Below, piece by piece: positions 43,521 through 52,104 of a stretch of DNA of 64,000 bases. Origin of the DNA: Acetobacter farinalis (GTDB taxonomy: Bacteria > Pseudomonadota > Alphaproteobacteria > Acetobacterales > Acetobacteraceae). The notes under the pieces were generated by a model. That model ran no database searches. It was not told the origin of the DNA and saw only the letters and a list, made by a program, of their open reading frames with translations. Location: the NCBI RefSeq assembly GCF_026240015.1, contig NZ_JAPIUX010000003.1, positions 62,001 through 126,000 on the forward strand, read 5' to 3'. Within the stretch, counting starts at the first letter, position 1. Every line of letters begins with the position of its first letter. The translations under genes and the position numbers were made by a program.

Positions 43521-44360
43521 TCACGCCATCAGGCGGTTACGGAACGCCTCAAGCTCAACCAGAATATCCGCCAGATCGGTTTTCAGCCGCAGTGTCTGCT
43601 TTTCCAGCCTGCGAAGTTGCTCACCGGAAGCCGCTTCCGGAACAGGTGCGGGCATAGCGCCCCCCTGATCAGGAGTGAAAGCCCCAGCGCCTTCACGAAG
43701 CTGAATGCGTTGCTCCGCCAGCACGGCATCAACAGCTGACACAGTCTCTTCAGGCTGCATCTCAAATGACCCTTCAGAGGAAGCAGACTCCGGCGTTTCA
43801 ACGGAGAGGTGCTCTCCCCCACCGTCATGCCTGACAGGTTCGTCCACCACCAAAGTGGGATTGAATGCCTCCGAGCCTGCCGCTACGGGAGCTATCTCCT
43901 CGAATGGCGTCTCTTCTATAGAGGCTGCCTCCGTGGAAACTGCCTCTGTGGAGACGGCTTCTGCCGGAGGAGCGTCTGCCTGAACCTCTGCCGGAGCAGC
44001 CTCCTGCGTCAGCACAGTCTCCTGCTGCGCAGCCAGCCCCTCACCTTCACGCAGAAGCCGCTGAACACCTTTAACGGTGTAGCCCTTTGCATAGAGGAGA
44101 TCAGCAATATGCCGCAGAAGGTCAACATCGACAGGACGGTAATAGCGCCGCCCTCCGCCTCTTTTCAGAGGGCGGACCTGCTCAAAGCGTGTTTCCCAGA
44201 ATCGGAGGACATGCTGTGGTACATGCAGTTCATCAGCCACTTCACTGATGGTGCGAAAAGCATGCGGCCCTTTTTCATGCCGGGCGGCAAGAACGCCGCT
44301 TTCGTCCTCAGCCAGAATGGAAAGATCCTCAACGGAGGATGATCGATCGGTTTCACTCAT
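43521..44360 (-). CDS. MerR family transcriptional regulator with acidic C-terminal tail
   Basis: 279 residues from ATG 44360; an ATG six bases earlier is also possible. The N-terminal winged helix reads FRTISEVADELHVPQHVLRF, continuing WETRFEQVRPLKRGGGRRYY, then VDLLRHIADLLYAKGYTVKG. The rest (about 125-250) is Ala/Glu/Ser/Pro-rich with near-repeats (AVSTEAVSTEAASIEE), ending in a coiled-coil segment (EQLRRLEKQTLRLKTDLADI). No ligand-binding domain is recognised. The start overlaps the ihfA stop by 8 bases, matching the alphaproteobacterial ihfA-merR order. Confidence 0.88.
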   Translation of the reverse strand: MSETDRSSSVEDLSILAEDESGVLAARHEKGPHAFRTISEVADELHVPQHVLRFWETRFEQVRPLKRGGGRRYYRPVDVDLLRHIADLLYAKGYTVKGVQRLLREGEGLAAQQETVLTQEAAPAEVQADAPPAEAVSTEAVSTEAASIEETPFEEIAPVAAGSEAFNPTLVVDEPVRHDGGGEHLSVETPESASSEGSFEMQPEETVSAVDAVLAEQRIQLREGAGAFTPDQGGAMPAPVPEAASGEQLRRLEKQTLRLKTDLADILVELEAFRNRLMA

Positions 44361-44673
44361 CGCCATAGGCCTCGCCGCCATCACCTGTTTCATGATTAAT
44401 GGCCGCACGCAGCAACTGGCTTGGGCGGAAGACCAGCACGGAACGTGGAAGAATCGGGACTTCCTCGCCTGTCTTGGGGTTGCGTCCGCAACGCTGCCCC
44501 TTTTGTCTTACGGAAAATGTGCCAAAACCGCTGATTTTGACACTTTCACCTTGCTCCAGCGCAAGCATGACTGTTTCCAGAATGTCTTCCAGAAGTACAG
44601 CTGATTCCTTACGGGACAGCCCGACCTGCTGATAGATCTGCTCGACCAGAGTGGCACGTGTGACAGTTTCCAT
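44353..44673 (-). CDS. ihfA: Integration host factor subunit alpha
   Basis: 106 residues from ATG 44673 (METVTRATLVEQIYQQVGLS). The partner of IhfB in the DNA-bending heterodimer. Motifs: VKISGFGTFSVRQKGQRCGR and NPKTGEEVPILPRSVLVFRP, which hold the intercalating Pro hairpin. It is fourth in the set rpmF-plsX-fabH-ihfA-merR; fabH ends about 87 bases upstream, and merR begins inside its last codons. Confidence 0.95.
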   Translation of the reverse strand: METVTRATLVEQIYQQVGLSRKESAVLLEDILETVMLALEQGESVKISGFGTFSVRQKGQRCGRNPKTGEEVPILPRSVLVFRPSQLLRAAINHETGDGGEAYGDE

Positions 44674-44759
44674 ACTGATGAAAGTAACATGTTGCACGGC
44701 CTCGTCAATTCACTCTTGAGGCCGGAAACACTCCTGTCGTCAGAAATATGAAAACGCCC

Positions 44760-45725
44760 TTAGAAACGGGCCAGCGCCGAACCCCATGTCAAACCGCCGC
44801 CAAGGGCTTCCATCAGCACCAGATCACCCGGTTTGATGCGGCCATCCCGCACGGCTTCATCCAGAGCCAGCGGAATGGAGGCTGCCGAGGTATTGGCATG
44901 CCGGTCTACCGTGACCACCACCTGCTCAGGCGGAAGGTCCAGCTTTTTCGCCACACCTTCAATAATGCGGATGTTGGCCTGATGCGGGACCAGCCACGCG
45001 ACGTCTGAATACTCCAGACCTTCGGCCTTCAACGCCTCATCAACAGAAGAGGAGAGTTTGGCAACGGCATGCCGGAAGACATCCCGCCCGTTCATTTTCA
45101 GGAATCCACTTTTATCGCGGCGGCCCACAGCGCCGTCCACATACAGCAGATCCCCCGTCGTGCCGTCTGAATGCAGGTGCGTAGAGAGCAGACCCCGCTC
45201 ACCCGGCGTATCAGACCCGGAGAGAACAACAGCTCCGGCGCCATCACCAAACAACACGCAGGTCCCGCGGTCGGACCAGTCAACAATCCGGGAATAGACT
45301 TCACTGCCGATAACCAGAATATTCCGCGCCTGCCCTGAGCGAATGAAGGCATCCGCTGTAGAGAGCGCGTAAATAAAGCCGGAACAGGCGGCCGCCAGAT
45401 CAAACCCGAAGCCCTGCTTCATGCCGAGTTCGGCCTGAATACGCACCGCCGTGGCGGGGAAAGCCTGATCGGGCGTGGATGTCGCAACAATCACGGCGTC
45501 AATGTCATCAACACTCAGCTTGGCGTAGTCCAGCGCCTTGCGCGCGGCGGCCGCCCCCATGCTGGTTGCCGTATCATGCTCGCCCGCAATATGACGGCGG
45601 GTGATGCCGGTGCGGGTTCTTATCCATTCATCCGAGGTTTCAAGGCGGCCCGCCAGCTCATCGTTGGACACGACCCGATCAGGCAGAAACCCGCCAAACC
45701 CTACCAGAAGCGAACGTCTCGCCAT
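44760..45725 (-). CDS. fabH: 3-oxoacyl-ACP synthase III (FabH)
   Basis: 321 residues from ATG 45725 (MARRSLLVGFGGFLPDRVVS). FabH condenses acetyl-CoA with malonyl-ACP to start type II fatty acid synthesis. The catalytic triad is visible: Cys in FDLAAACSGFIYAL, His in VPHQANIRIIEG and Asn in VDRHANTSAASIP. The C-terminal GDLVLMEALGGGLTWGSAL is typical. It lies directly after plsX (81 bases) and before ihfA, the conserved order. Confidence 0.97.
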   Translation of the reverse strand: MARRSLLVGFGGFLPDRVVSNDELAGRLETSDEWIRTRTGITRRHIAGEHDTATSMGAAAARKALDYAKLSVDDIDAVIVATSTPDQAFPATAVRIQAELGMKQGFGFDLAAACSGFIYALSTADAFIRSGQARNILVIGSEVYSRIVDWSDRGTCVLFGDGAGAVVLSGSDTPGERGLLSTHLHSDGTTGDLLYVDGAVGRRDKSGFLKMNGRDVFRHAVAKLSSSVDEALKAEGLEYSDVAWLVPHQANIRIIEGVAKKLDLPPEQVVVTVDRHANTSAASIPLALDEAVRDGRIKPGDLVLMEALGGGLTWGSALARF

Positions 45726-45806
45726 CACCGTTCTTTCATTCTCAAACACCGGCTTCAAACCCGGCTTTCTAGGCTGCCTGACGAACAGTGGCCCGAACCT
45801 GTCTGG

Positions 45807-46913
45807 TCAGGACGCTGTCTCCTCAGACTCACGCTCCAGCGAAGCCTGATGCCGGGAAAGAAGCGCCCCCATGTGGGTCAGACGCTCACGAATACTCTCG
45901 TTAAACCCATGCGTGACCATGTCCATGGCCACATCCACAGCCGCGGCAAACCCCTCGGCATCCGTGCCGCCATGGGATTTCACCACCACGCCATTCAGGC
46001 CGACAAACACCGCGCCATTATAGCGGCGCGGGTCAAGCCATTCCTTCATGCGCTCAAGGCCGGGGCGAACGAGCAGATAACCGATTTTGGAAATAATGCC
46101 GCGATTGAAAACCTGCCGAAGCAGAGAGCTGGCCATTTTCAGCGCGCCCTCACCCGTCTTGAGCGCCACGTTCCCGGTAAAACCGTCTGTCACCACCACA
46201 TCGGTTGTACCCGCTGTAATGTCATGACCTTCGATAAACCCATGGAACTGGGCGGCAAGGGGGCTTTCACGCAGGGCTTCCGAGGCCACGCGCAGCTTCT
46301 CATCCCCTTTCAGTTCTTCCGAACCGATATTGAGAAGCCCGATACGGGGAGCAGGAAGGCCGAGAACAGCCTTCGCAAAGGCTTCCCCCATCACGGCAAA
46401 TTCAACCAGATTGCGCCAGTCACAGGACACATTGGCCCCGAGATCCAGCATGACCACATCACCCTTGATCGTCGGGCTGATGGCCGCCATGGCCGGGCGG
46501 GAAATGCCGGGCATGGTTTTCACGACAATCTTGGCCAGCGCCAGCATGGCGCCACTGTTCCCTGCGGAAACAACGCCTTTGGCGCGGCCACTCGCCACGG
46601 CATCCATCCCCAGACGCATGGAAGACTGGCGCACACGCAGGGCTGCGGTGGGTTTCATATCCATGGGGATGGAGGCATCTGTATGCCAGATGGTGCAGAT
46701 GGCTTCCGCCTTGGGATGCTTCGCCAGAAGTGGGCGAAGCTGTGCTTCATCACCAATCAGAAGCACACGCATCCCGGGATGGCGATCAGCTGCAATGGCA
46801 AGCCCGGCAACGACCACATCGGGAGCTCCGTCCCCCCCCATCCCATCAACCGCGAGGCTGAAAACCTCACTCTGCGCAGAAAGGGGATTATCGGAAATCT
46901 CTCTATTGCTCAT
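45807..46913 (-). CDS. plsX: Phosphate acyltransferase PlsX
   Basis: 368 residues. PlsX turns acyl-ACP into acyl-phosphate for the first step of phospholipid synthesis. Landmarks: VDGMGGDGAPDVVVAGLAIA, SAGNSGAMLALAKIVVKTMP, MLDLGANVSCDWRNLVEFAV, IGSEELKGDEKLR and VTDGFTGNVALKTGEG. It is soluble and membrane-associated. It follows rpmF after about 80 bases and precedes fabH, linking fatty acid initiation with phospholipid synthesis. Confidence 0.97.
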   Translation of the reverse strand: MSNREISDNPLSAQSEVFSLAVDGMGGDGAPDVVVAGLAIAADRHPGMRVLLIGDEAQLRPLLAKHPKAEAICTIWHTDASIPMDMKPTAALRVRQSSMRLGMDAVASGRAKGVVSAGNSGAMLALAKIVVKTMPGISRPAMAAISPTIKGDVVMLDLGANVSCDWRNLVEFAVMGEAFAKAVLGLPAPRIGLLNIGSEELKGDEKLRVASEALRESPLAAQFHGFIEGHDITAGTTDVVVTDGFTGNVALKTGEGALKMASSLLRQVFNRGIISKIGYLLVRPGLERMKEWLDPRRYNGAVFVGLNGVVVKSHGGTDAEGFAAAVDVAMDMVTHGFNESIRERLTHMGALLSRHQASLERESEETAS

Positions 46914-46991
46914 GCCTGCTTCTCTGCCATGCCGCAGATGCCTTACTCCCGTACAACTGCATTACCTTATGGCAATGCACGCCGCATGCCA

Positions 46992-47195
46992 TCAGGCGCG
47001 AACAGCGACTTTCAGTGCCTTGCCCGCAGCAATCACTTCACGACCATCATAGTGGCCGCAGTGGCTGCAGATGTTGTGCGGGCGCTTCAGCTCACCACAG
47101 TTGGAGCATTCGGCATAAGCCTCCACACGCAGAGCCTCATGGCTGCGACGCATGCCACGACGTGAAGGCGAAGTTTTTCTTTTGGGTACAGCCAT
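46992..47195 (-). CDS. rpmF: 50S ribosomal protein L32
   Basis: 67 residues from ATG 47195 (MAVPKRKTSPSRRGMRRSHE), the universal L32 N-terminus. The zinc ribbon keeps ECSNCGELKRPHNICSHCGHY, which can be stated as CxxC...CxxC, so this is the zinc-binding form. It lies after yceD and before plsX as in most proteobacteria, where YceD-L32-PlsX-FabH expression is coordinated. Confidence 0.97.
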   Translation of the reverse strand: MAVPKRKTSPSRRGMRRSHEALRVEAYAECSNCGELKRPHNICSHCGHYDGREVIAAGKALKVAVRA

Positions 47196-47353
47196 GGGAC
47201 CGAGCCCCTCCAAACAGATCAAAGACTACCGGCACCATGGACAATCCATACCACCGACAAGACAAAACAGGTTAATCACCAGATTGAGGGCGGCCTCTAG
47301 CAGAGAGCCGCCCCTTTCGCAAGCAAGAGCGCAATAAAACCTGCCGTGGCAGC

Positions 47354-47908
47354 TCAGCCATCTTTCCGGCGCAGCCGCGCAAGATCGGCAAACGGATTCA
47401 CTTTTTTCTCCGCTGCCGCCTGCTCAGCAAGCTTTTCAGCCTCTTCCTCACTGATCACAAGCCCTGCTGGCACACTGGCGTCCGGAGCATGAGGGTATGG
47501 CTCCAGATCCAGTGCAAACTGCTCAACCGCAGCTTCACCAAGGTCTATCGATTCTCCTTCATAGGGAATCTCATCCAGAGCTTCCAGATCAGGGGCAGCA
47601 CTTTCTTCAAAATGCTCTTCGGGCACAAACTGCACGGCAAAGGAGCCTGCGAGCATATCCTCAAACGGCTCAAGCGTGAGCACGCAGGTCTGCACGAAGC
47701 GCACGGCAAGGGCACCGTGAGCCGAAACAATATCCCGCCGCCCCAAAGACAACGTATATTTGCAGCGAAACATGCTGATTTCAGGCAGCCCCAGCCGCCT
47801 GGCAATCTGCCCGCATTCCTCGGGGGTTGCCTCTACCGTGATATCCATTCCTGCCGCACCGATTCGACGCACGGCAACGGGGCGGGAAAATTCCGGCTTG
47901 TGGAGCAT
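47354..47908 (-). CDS. yceD: YceD/DUF177 family protein
   Basis: 184 residues from ATG 47908, preceded by a perfect AGGAGG six bases away, which overrules a longer frame. Family features: the VQTCVLTLEPFEDMLAGSFA segment (the DUF177 Cys motif), and the acidic EEHFEESAAPDLEALDEIPY with IDLGEAAVEQFALDLEPYPH. The C-terminus is NPFADLARLRRKDG, also conserved. YceD is linked to 23S rRNA accumulation in E. coli and plants. The gene heads the rpmF-plsX-fabH-ihfA-merR cluster. Confidence 0.93.
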   Translation of the reverse strand: MLHKPEFSRPVAVRRIGAAGMDITVEATPEECGQIARRLGLPEISMFRCKYTLSLGRRDIVSAHGALAVRFVQTCVLTLEPFEDMLAGSFAVQFVPEEHFEESAAPDLEALDEIPYEGESIDLGEAAVEQFALDLEPYPHAPDASVPAGLVISEEEAEKLAEQAAAEKKVNPFADLARLRRKDG

Positions 47909-48165
47909 GGAAACCTCCTGAAACAGTCGCTTCTGAAAAAACAGATCAGGCCTCCGGCATGAAATTTGCACGAAGGCCTCCCGCAGCCCTAACATAAAGC
48001 GCCCGCAGCGCAATGATCTGCTTGCAAACTGTGCCCCCGCGCAATTCAGGAATTGACGCACAGGGCCTGTTCGGGCATCGGACAGGGTAGGTCTTCCTGC
48101 ATGCCGCAGCCTGAAAGATCATACCTTCTCAGAGTGACCGCAAGATTTGGGGATGCCTTACTGAC

Positions 48166-48723
48166 ATGACACCGCACCGCAAGAAAAGCATGACGCGCCT
48201 CAGCACCACCTGTGGTGCGCTGGCTGCTGCGTTTGTTATTTCGGGGTGTTCCGTGTTCGCGCCCACGCCCATTCCGCGCGGCTCCCTGATTGAGGCGGAT
48301 GACTACAACCAGCTTACCCCCGGCACCAGCACACGGGCCGATGCGGTGGATCTTCTGGGCTCCCCCACCACCAAGGGCGCTTTTGACGATAACACATGGA
48401 TCTATATTTCCATGACCACCTACATGAAGCCGCTGGACTTCCCCGGTATCGACAAGCAGCAGGTGGTGGTTCTCAAATTTGATGGCGCAGGCATGCTGCA
48501 GAGCCTGCGCACCCTGAACCGCAAGGACAGCCGCCCTGTCACCATGATCAGTCAGGTGACGCCCACACCGGGCACAAGCATCAACATCCTCCAGCAGATT
48601 CTGGGGAATGTGGGCCGCTACAACCCGATGCAGAACATGATGAATTCCGGTGGTGGCGGCGGCACCGGCATGATGGGTGGCAACAGTGGCCCCGGCCACT
48701 TTGGCTCAGGCAACACGCTCTAA
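48166..48723 (+). CDS. bamE: Outer membrane assembly lipoprotein BamE (SmpA/OmlA)
   Basis: 185 residues, a little long for BamE (usual 110-170). The lipoprotein signal ends AAAFVISGCSVFAP with the lipid-bearing Cys at residue 28. The SmpA/OmlA domain follows (about 40-130; TPGTSTRADAVDLLGSPTTK, DNTWIYISMT). BamE stabilises the BAM complex that inserts beta-barrel proteins. A Gly/Met-rich tail (about 155-185) is an unusual extra. A second in-frame ATG at 48190 is possible. It is divergent from yceD, as in other alphaproteobacteria. Confidence 0.9.
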   Translation: MTPHRKKSMTRLSTTCGALAAAFVISGCSVFAPTPIPRGSLIEADDYNQLTPGTSTRADAVDLLGSPTTKGAFDDNTWIYISMTTYMKPLDFPGIDKQQVVVLKFDGAGMLQSLRTLNRKDSRPVTMISQVTPTPGTSINILQQILGNVGRYNPMQNMMNSGGGGGTGMMGGNSGPGHFGSGNTL

Positions 48724-48747
48724 CCTGCCCTGCCCCCTCAGGGCAGG
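48724..48747. terminator. Hairpin between bamE and the histidine kinase gene
   Basis: Stem CCTGCCCT/AGGGCAGG with an 8-base loop, placed right at the convergent ends of the two genes. No clear T run on either strand, so the terminator call is tentative. Confidence 0.45.
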
Positions 48748-50117
48748 CTGATTTTCACACGCAGCCCCCCAGTGGGTGCGCTTTCCAGTTCCATATCCCC
48801 GCCGTGGGCGCGCACAATATCGCGCGCAATGGTCAGGCCCAGGCCGGTACCGCCACCCCGGCCGCTTTCAAATGCCCGGAAAGCGGATTCGCGCCGCTCA
48901 GGGCTGATCCCCGGCCCGTCATCATCCACCAGAATGCACACGCCGTCCTGCACGGCATAAGCCGTGACGGCAATGGCCCCGCCATGCCTGCGGGCATTGT
49001 CCAGCAGATTGCTCAGGGTGCGCTTCATGGCGTCCGGGCGCATATGAACATGCAGTCCCGGCTGCACCATGACAGCCTCAACCCGAGCCCCGGCCCTGCG
49101 CGCGGCCGTCACAACATCCTCAATGAACGGCTGCATCTCCACATCTTCCGGCGTTTCGGCTCCCTCACCACGAGCAAAGGCCAGATAACTGCCAATCATG
49201 TGTTCCATCTCGGCCACATCACCAATCATGTCATCCACGTCCTGCTTCAGGTCCTCCCCCCTCACCGTGCCGTGGCGCGGCATCATGGCCAGAGAAAGAC
49301 GCAGCCGGGTGAGCGGCGTGCGCAGATCATGCGAAACCCCGGCCAGAACGCCCGTACGCTGGGAGACAAAGCGGTAGATGCGGTCCTGCATGCGGTTGAA
49401 GGCCACAGCCGCCTTCCGCACCTCCTGCGCCCCTTCCGGGCGGATAGGGCCAATGTCCCGCCCCAACCCGAACTGCTCCGCCGCCCGCGCAAGGCGGCGG
49501 ATGGCCCGCACCTGATTCCGCATGAACAGGCTGGCCACCACAAACAGCAGGATGGAGCTGCTGAGCGCCCACCCCACAAACAGCCAGATCTGCCCCATAT
49601 CAAGCCGCTTGCGCGGGGCATCTACCTCCAGCACGCCATCGGGCAGCTGAATGGCAATTTTCACCGTATGCGGGTCATTCTTCCAGTTCACAAAAAACGG
49701 ATAATCAATGGCTGCATCAAGCGCGTGGGCCAGATCATCATCCATCGGGCCGGTAATGTGATTGAAACCGAAGCGGTGCAGGCGGGCACCGGGGCGCCAT
49801 GTTTCCACCAGTTGCAGGTGGTCCCGCGCCTGCGCGACAAACCAGTCCTTGTCACTGCGTTTCTGCAAATGCTCCAAGGCATTGAGGGAGAGCACGATGT
49901 CCGATGTCACGCTATCAGACAGACGCCGGGAAACAACCTTGAGAAAGTTTCCGTAGAACAGTTCCAGCGAGATTGCCTGAGTCACGAGCAGCGGAATCAG
50001 CACAATCAGCAGGGAGCGCCCCAGCATGGAGCGCGGCAAGACACGCCGCACGGATTTTTCCATCGTGCGGGATGTCAGCACCCGTGCCGGGAACAAGCTG
50101 AGTGTGCGCTTTTTCAT
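48738..50117 (-). CDS. Sensor histidine kinase, EnvZ-like
   Basis: 459 residues. Two transmembrane helices (SLLIVLIPLLVTQAISLELF, and LFVGWALSSSILLFVVASLF) frame a periplasmic sensor of about 110 residues; then a HAMP segment (RAIRRLARAAEQFGLG), the HisKA motif GVSHDLRTPLTRLRLSLAMM with phospho-His, and a HATPase with NLLDNARRHGG, VDDDGPGIS and GGTGLGLTIAR. The neighbour upstream is the cognate OmpR-type regulator, 22 bases away. The stimulus is unknown. Confidence 0.93.
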   Translation of the reverse strand: MKKRTLSLFPARVLTSRTMEKSVRRVLPRSMLGRSLLIVLIPLLVTQAISLELFYGNFLKVVSRRLSDSVTSDIVLSLNALEHLQKRSDKDWFVAQARDHLQLVETWRPGARLHRFGFNHITGPMDDDLAHALDAAIDYPFFVNWKNDPHTVKIAIQLPDGVLEVDAPRKRLDMGQIWLFVGWALSSSILLFVVASLFMRNQVRAIRRLARAAEQFGLGRDIGPIRPEGAQEVRKAAVAFNRMQDRIYRFVSQRTGVLAGVSHDLRTPLTRLRLSLAMMPRHGTVRGEDLKQDVDDMIGDVAEMEHMIGSYLAFARGEGAETPEDVEMQPFIEDVVTAARRAGARVEAVMVQPGLHVHMRPDAMKRTLSNLLDNARRHGGAIAVTAYAVQDGVCILVDDDGPGISPERRESAFRAFESGRGGGTGLGLTIARDIVRAHGGDMELESAPTGGLRVKISLP

Positions 50118-50138
50118 GCCCGCTGCCCCGGGCCTCCC

Positions 50139-50870
50139 TTACTGCACGCCGGGCTTGAGCACATAGCCGCGCCCACGAATGGTGTGCAGAAAGCGCGGTT
50201 CACGCGGGTCTGGCTCAATCCGCCGCCGCAGGCGCGTAACCTGCACATCCACCGCCCGTTCCCCAATTTCCGCCATATCCAGCGCGCGAGCTATTTCTTC
50301 GCGCGTAAAAACCTCATTCGGCCGCCGTGCCAGCACAGACAGAAGCGCGGCCTCCCCTCCTGTCAGATGCACATTGCCAGCCGGACTGGACAGCAGGGCG
50401 CGGACGGGATCGAACTCCTTCTCACCCAGTCTGATAATCCGCAGATTATCAGACGCAGGAACCGGGGCCAGCCGCCGCAAATGCGCCTTGAGCCGCAGCA
50501 GCAGTTCGCGCGGTTCAAAGGGTTTGCCCAGATAATCATCCGCCCCGGCTTCCAGCCCGGAAATCCGGTCGGCAGGTTCCCCCCGCGCTGTCAGCAGGAC
50601 AATCGGCAGGTCCTGCCCCGCCTCCCGCAGGGCGCGTGTAAGCTCAAGCCCTGTCTCCCCCGGCATGGTCACATCCAGCACCATGGCGTCCGGCTGGATA
50701 CCCTGCAAAGCCTGACGGGCTTCCGCAGCACTGGCCGCCACGCTGATGCGAAACCCCTGCTCGGACAGATAGCGTTGCAGCAGGCGCCTCAGCCGTGGGT
50801 CATCATCCACCACAATCACATGCGGAGCCATTCCATCTTCGGGCACAATATCGTGGTGGTTACGTGCCAT
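50139..50870 (-). CDS. OmpR-type response regulator
   Basis: 243 residues from ATG 50870. The receiver domain has VIVVDDDPRLRRLLQRYL, the phospho-Asp in MVLDVTMPGETG, LLTARGE (switch Thr) and GKPFEPRELLLRL (conserved Lys). The winged-helix output domain ends AVDVQVTRLRRRIEPDPREP, RFLHTIRGRGYVLKP. It starts inside the end of the MarR gene (11 bases overlap), and the kinase gene follows. The MarR-OmpR pair resembles PetP-PetR of Rhodobacter, where both are needed for cytochrome bc1 and related genes. Confidence 0.93.
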   Translation of the reverse strand: MARNHHDIVPEDGMAPHVIVVDDDPRLRRLLQRYLSEQGFRISVAASAAEARQALQGIQPDAMVLDVTMPGETGLELTRALREAGQDLPIVLLTARGEPADRISGLEAGADDYLGKPFEPRELLLRLKAHLRRLAPVPASDNLRIIRLGEKEFDPVRALLSSPAGNVHLTGGEAALLSVLARRPNEVFTREEIARALDMAEIGERAVDVQVTRLRRRIEPDPREPRFLHTIRGRGYVLKPGVQ

Positions 50871-51390
50871 TGCGTCCCTTCCTCCGTCCTGCCGCATCAT
50901 CGGCCATCATGGCCCGGCTGCTCTCGGAAAGCATCCCCCGCATCACCCGGCGGAAGCCTTCCACCGCAGGACCTCCCGCCTCCCGATACGCCGCACTCAG
51001 CCTTTGCCGCACCACGGCAAAAAGCCGTGCCTCAACAGCCTGCCCTTCCTTGCTGAGCCGCAAGAGCCGCTGCCTCCGGTCCCGCAGCGCGGTTTCACTC
51101 TCCAGATAGCCTCGCTCCTGCAATTCCCCCAGCGTGCGCCCAAGGCTCTGCTTTGTCACACCCAGACTCTCCTGCAGGCGGTTGACCGGAATACCGGGGC
51201 TGAACGCCAACACCTGCAAAACCCTGTAATGAGCGCTCCCGAGCTTTTCTTCTGTCAGAATCGGTTCAAGGGCTGCGGCCATATCGCGCGCGGCCAGAAA
51301 CATCATGGTCTGGGCCAGACGCAACTGCTCTTCCCGCAGAAAGAGCAGACCGGCTCCGGCCTCATCATGCGGGCGAAATCCGTTATTCAT
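50860..51390 (-). CDS. MarR family transcriptional regulator (PetP-like)
   Basis: 176 residues. Winged helix of the MarR type: GSAHYRVLQVLAFSPGIPVN, RLQESLGVTKQSLGRTLGEL and the wing ESETALRDRRQRLLRLSKEG. Its 3' end overlaps the response regulator start. In Rhodobacter capsulatus PetP (MarR) precedes PetR (OmpR) in the same way. No ligand site is recognisable. The upstream gene is the COQ9 homologue (34 bases away). Confidence 0.88.
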   Translation of the reverse strand: MNNGFRPHDEAGAGLLFLREEQLRLAQTMMFLAARDMAAALEPILTEEKLGSAHYRVLQVLAFSPGIPVNRLQESLGVTKQSLGRTLGELQERGYLESETALRDRRQRLLRLSKEGQAVEARLFAVVRQRLSAAYREAGGPAVEGFRRVMRGMLSESSRAMMADDAAGRRKGRNGT

Positions 51391-51423
51391 GCAGCACGCG
51401 CCACCCCATGCACCCGCCTGCTC

Positions 51424-52104
51424 TTATGCCGTGGCAGAGTGTGCGGAGGCAGGCCGTGGGGGAGCAGAGCGGCCACTCAGCCGTGCGCGCCATTTACCCA
51501 GACGCAGCACACCGGCCAGACGGCGGTCCACAAACGCTGCCATTGCGGCTTCATCCTGCCCGCGCGCCAGCCAGAACAGCAGAGTCGCACCATAAACGCC
51601 CCCCAGCGTGAGGCGCTTGGTCACATATGTCAGCCCCTCAGACTCGTCCTGCGCCGCCTGCCAGAACGCATTGACGGTCCGCATCAGGCTGCGGCGCAGC
51701 CCGCCCCGCGCGCAGGGCGTTGCCAGCACGGCCAGGCCGCTTCTGGTTGCGGCCCGCATGGCCCTGTCCGCCGGCAGGCGCAGCAGAAGCGCCTGCCGCA
51801 CACGCTGGCTCAGGCGCGGTTCGGTGGTGCCCAGCATGGCCGCAACCATGTCGCGATCACACAAATCGGACCAGTATTCGACCATTTCCGCCGGTCCGCC
51901 CGGGAAAAACAGGTCTGCTTCCAGCCCGGCCACCTCACGCAGCACGGCCAGACTCCACCCGCGCTCCCCGGCGACTGCCGCCAGCTTTCTCACAGCCTCA
52001 TCCCGCACGGAGTCACGCGCTATGGGCGCTGGCATGCTACCGGTGGCAAGCCCTGCCACGGCAAGAGAAACAGCCTGCTCGACCCTGCCCCATCCTGTGA
52101 TCAT
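51424..52104 (-). CDS. COQ9 family ubiquinone biosynthesis protein
   Basis: 226 residues. The TetR-like fold of COQ9 and the C-terminal lipid-binding helix are represented by ERGWSLAVLREVAGLEADLF, FFPGGPAEMVEYWSDLCDRD and RTVNAFWQAAQDESEGLTYV, followed by KRLTLGGVYGATLLFWL. COQ9 presents ubiquinone precursors to COQ7-type hydroxylases. The start ATG 52104 overlaps the def stop by 4 bases, so it is coupled to peptide deformylase, an odd functional mix. Confidence 0.9.
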   Translation of the reverse strand: MITGWGRVEQAVSLAVAGLATGSMPAPIARDSVRDEAVRKLAAVAGERGWSLAVLREVAGLEADLFFPGGPAEMVEYWSDLCDRDMVAAMLGTTEPRLSQRVRQALLLRLPADRAMRAATRSGLAVLATPCARGGLRRSLMRTVNAFWQAAQDESEGLTYVTKRLTLGGVYGATLLFWLARGQDEAAMAAFVDRRLAGVLRLGKWRARLSGRSAPPRPASAHSATA

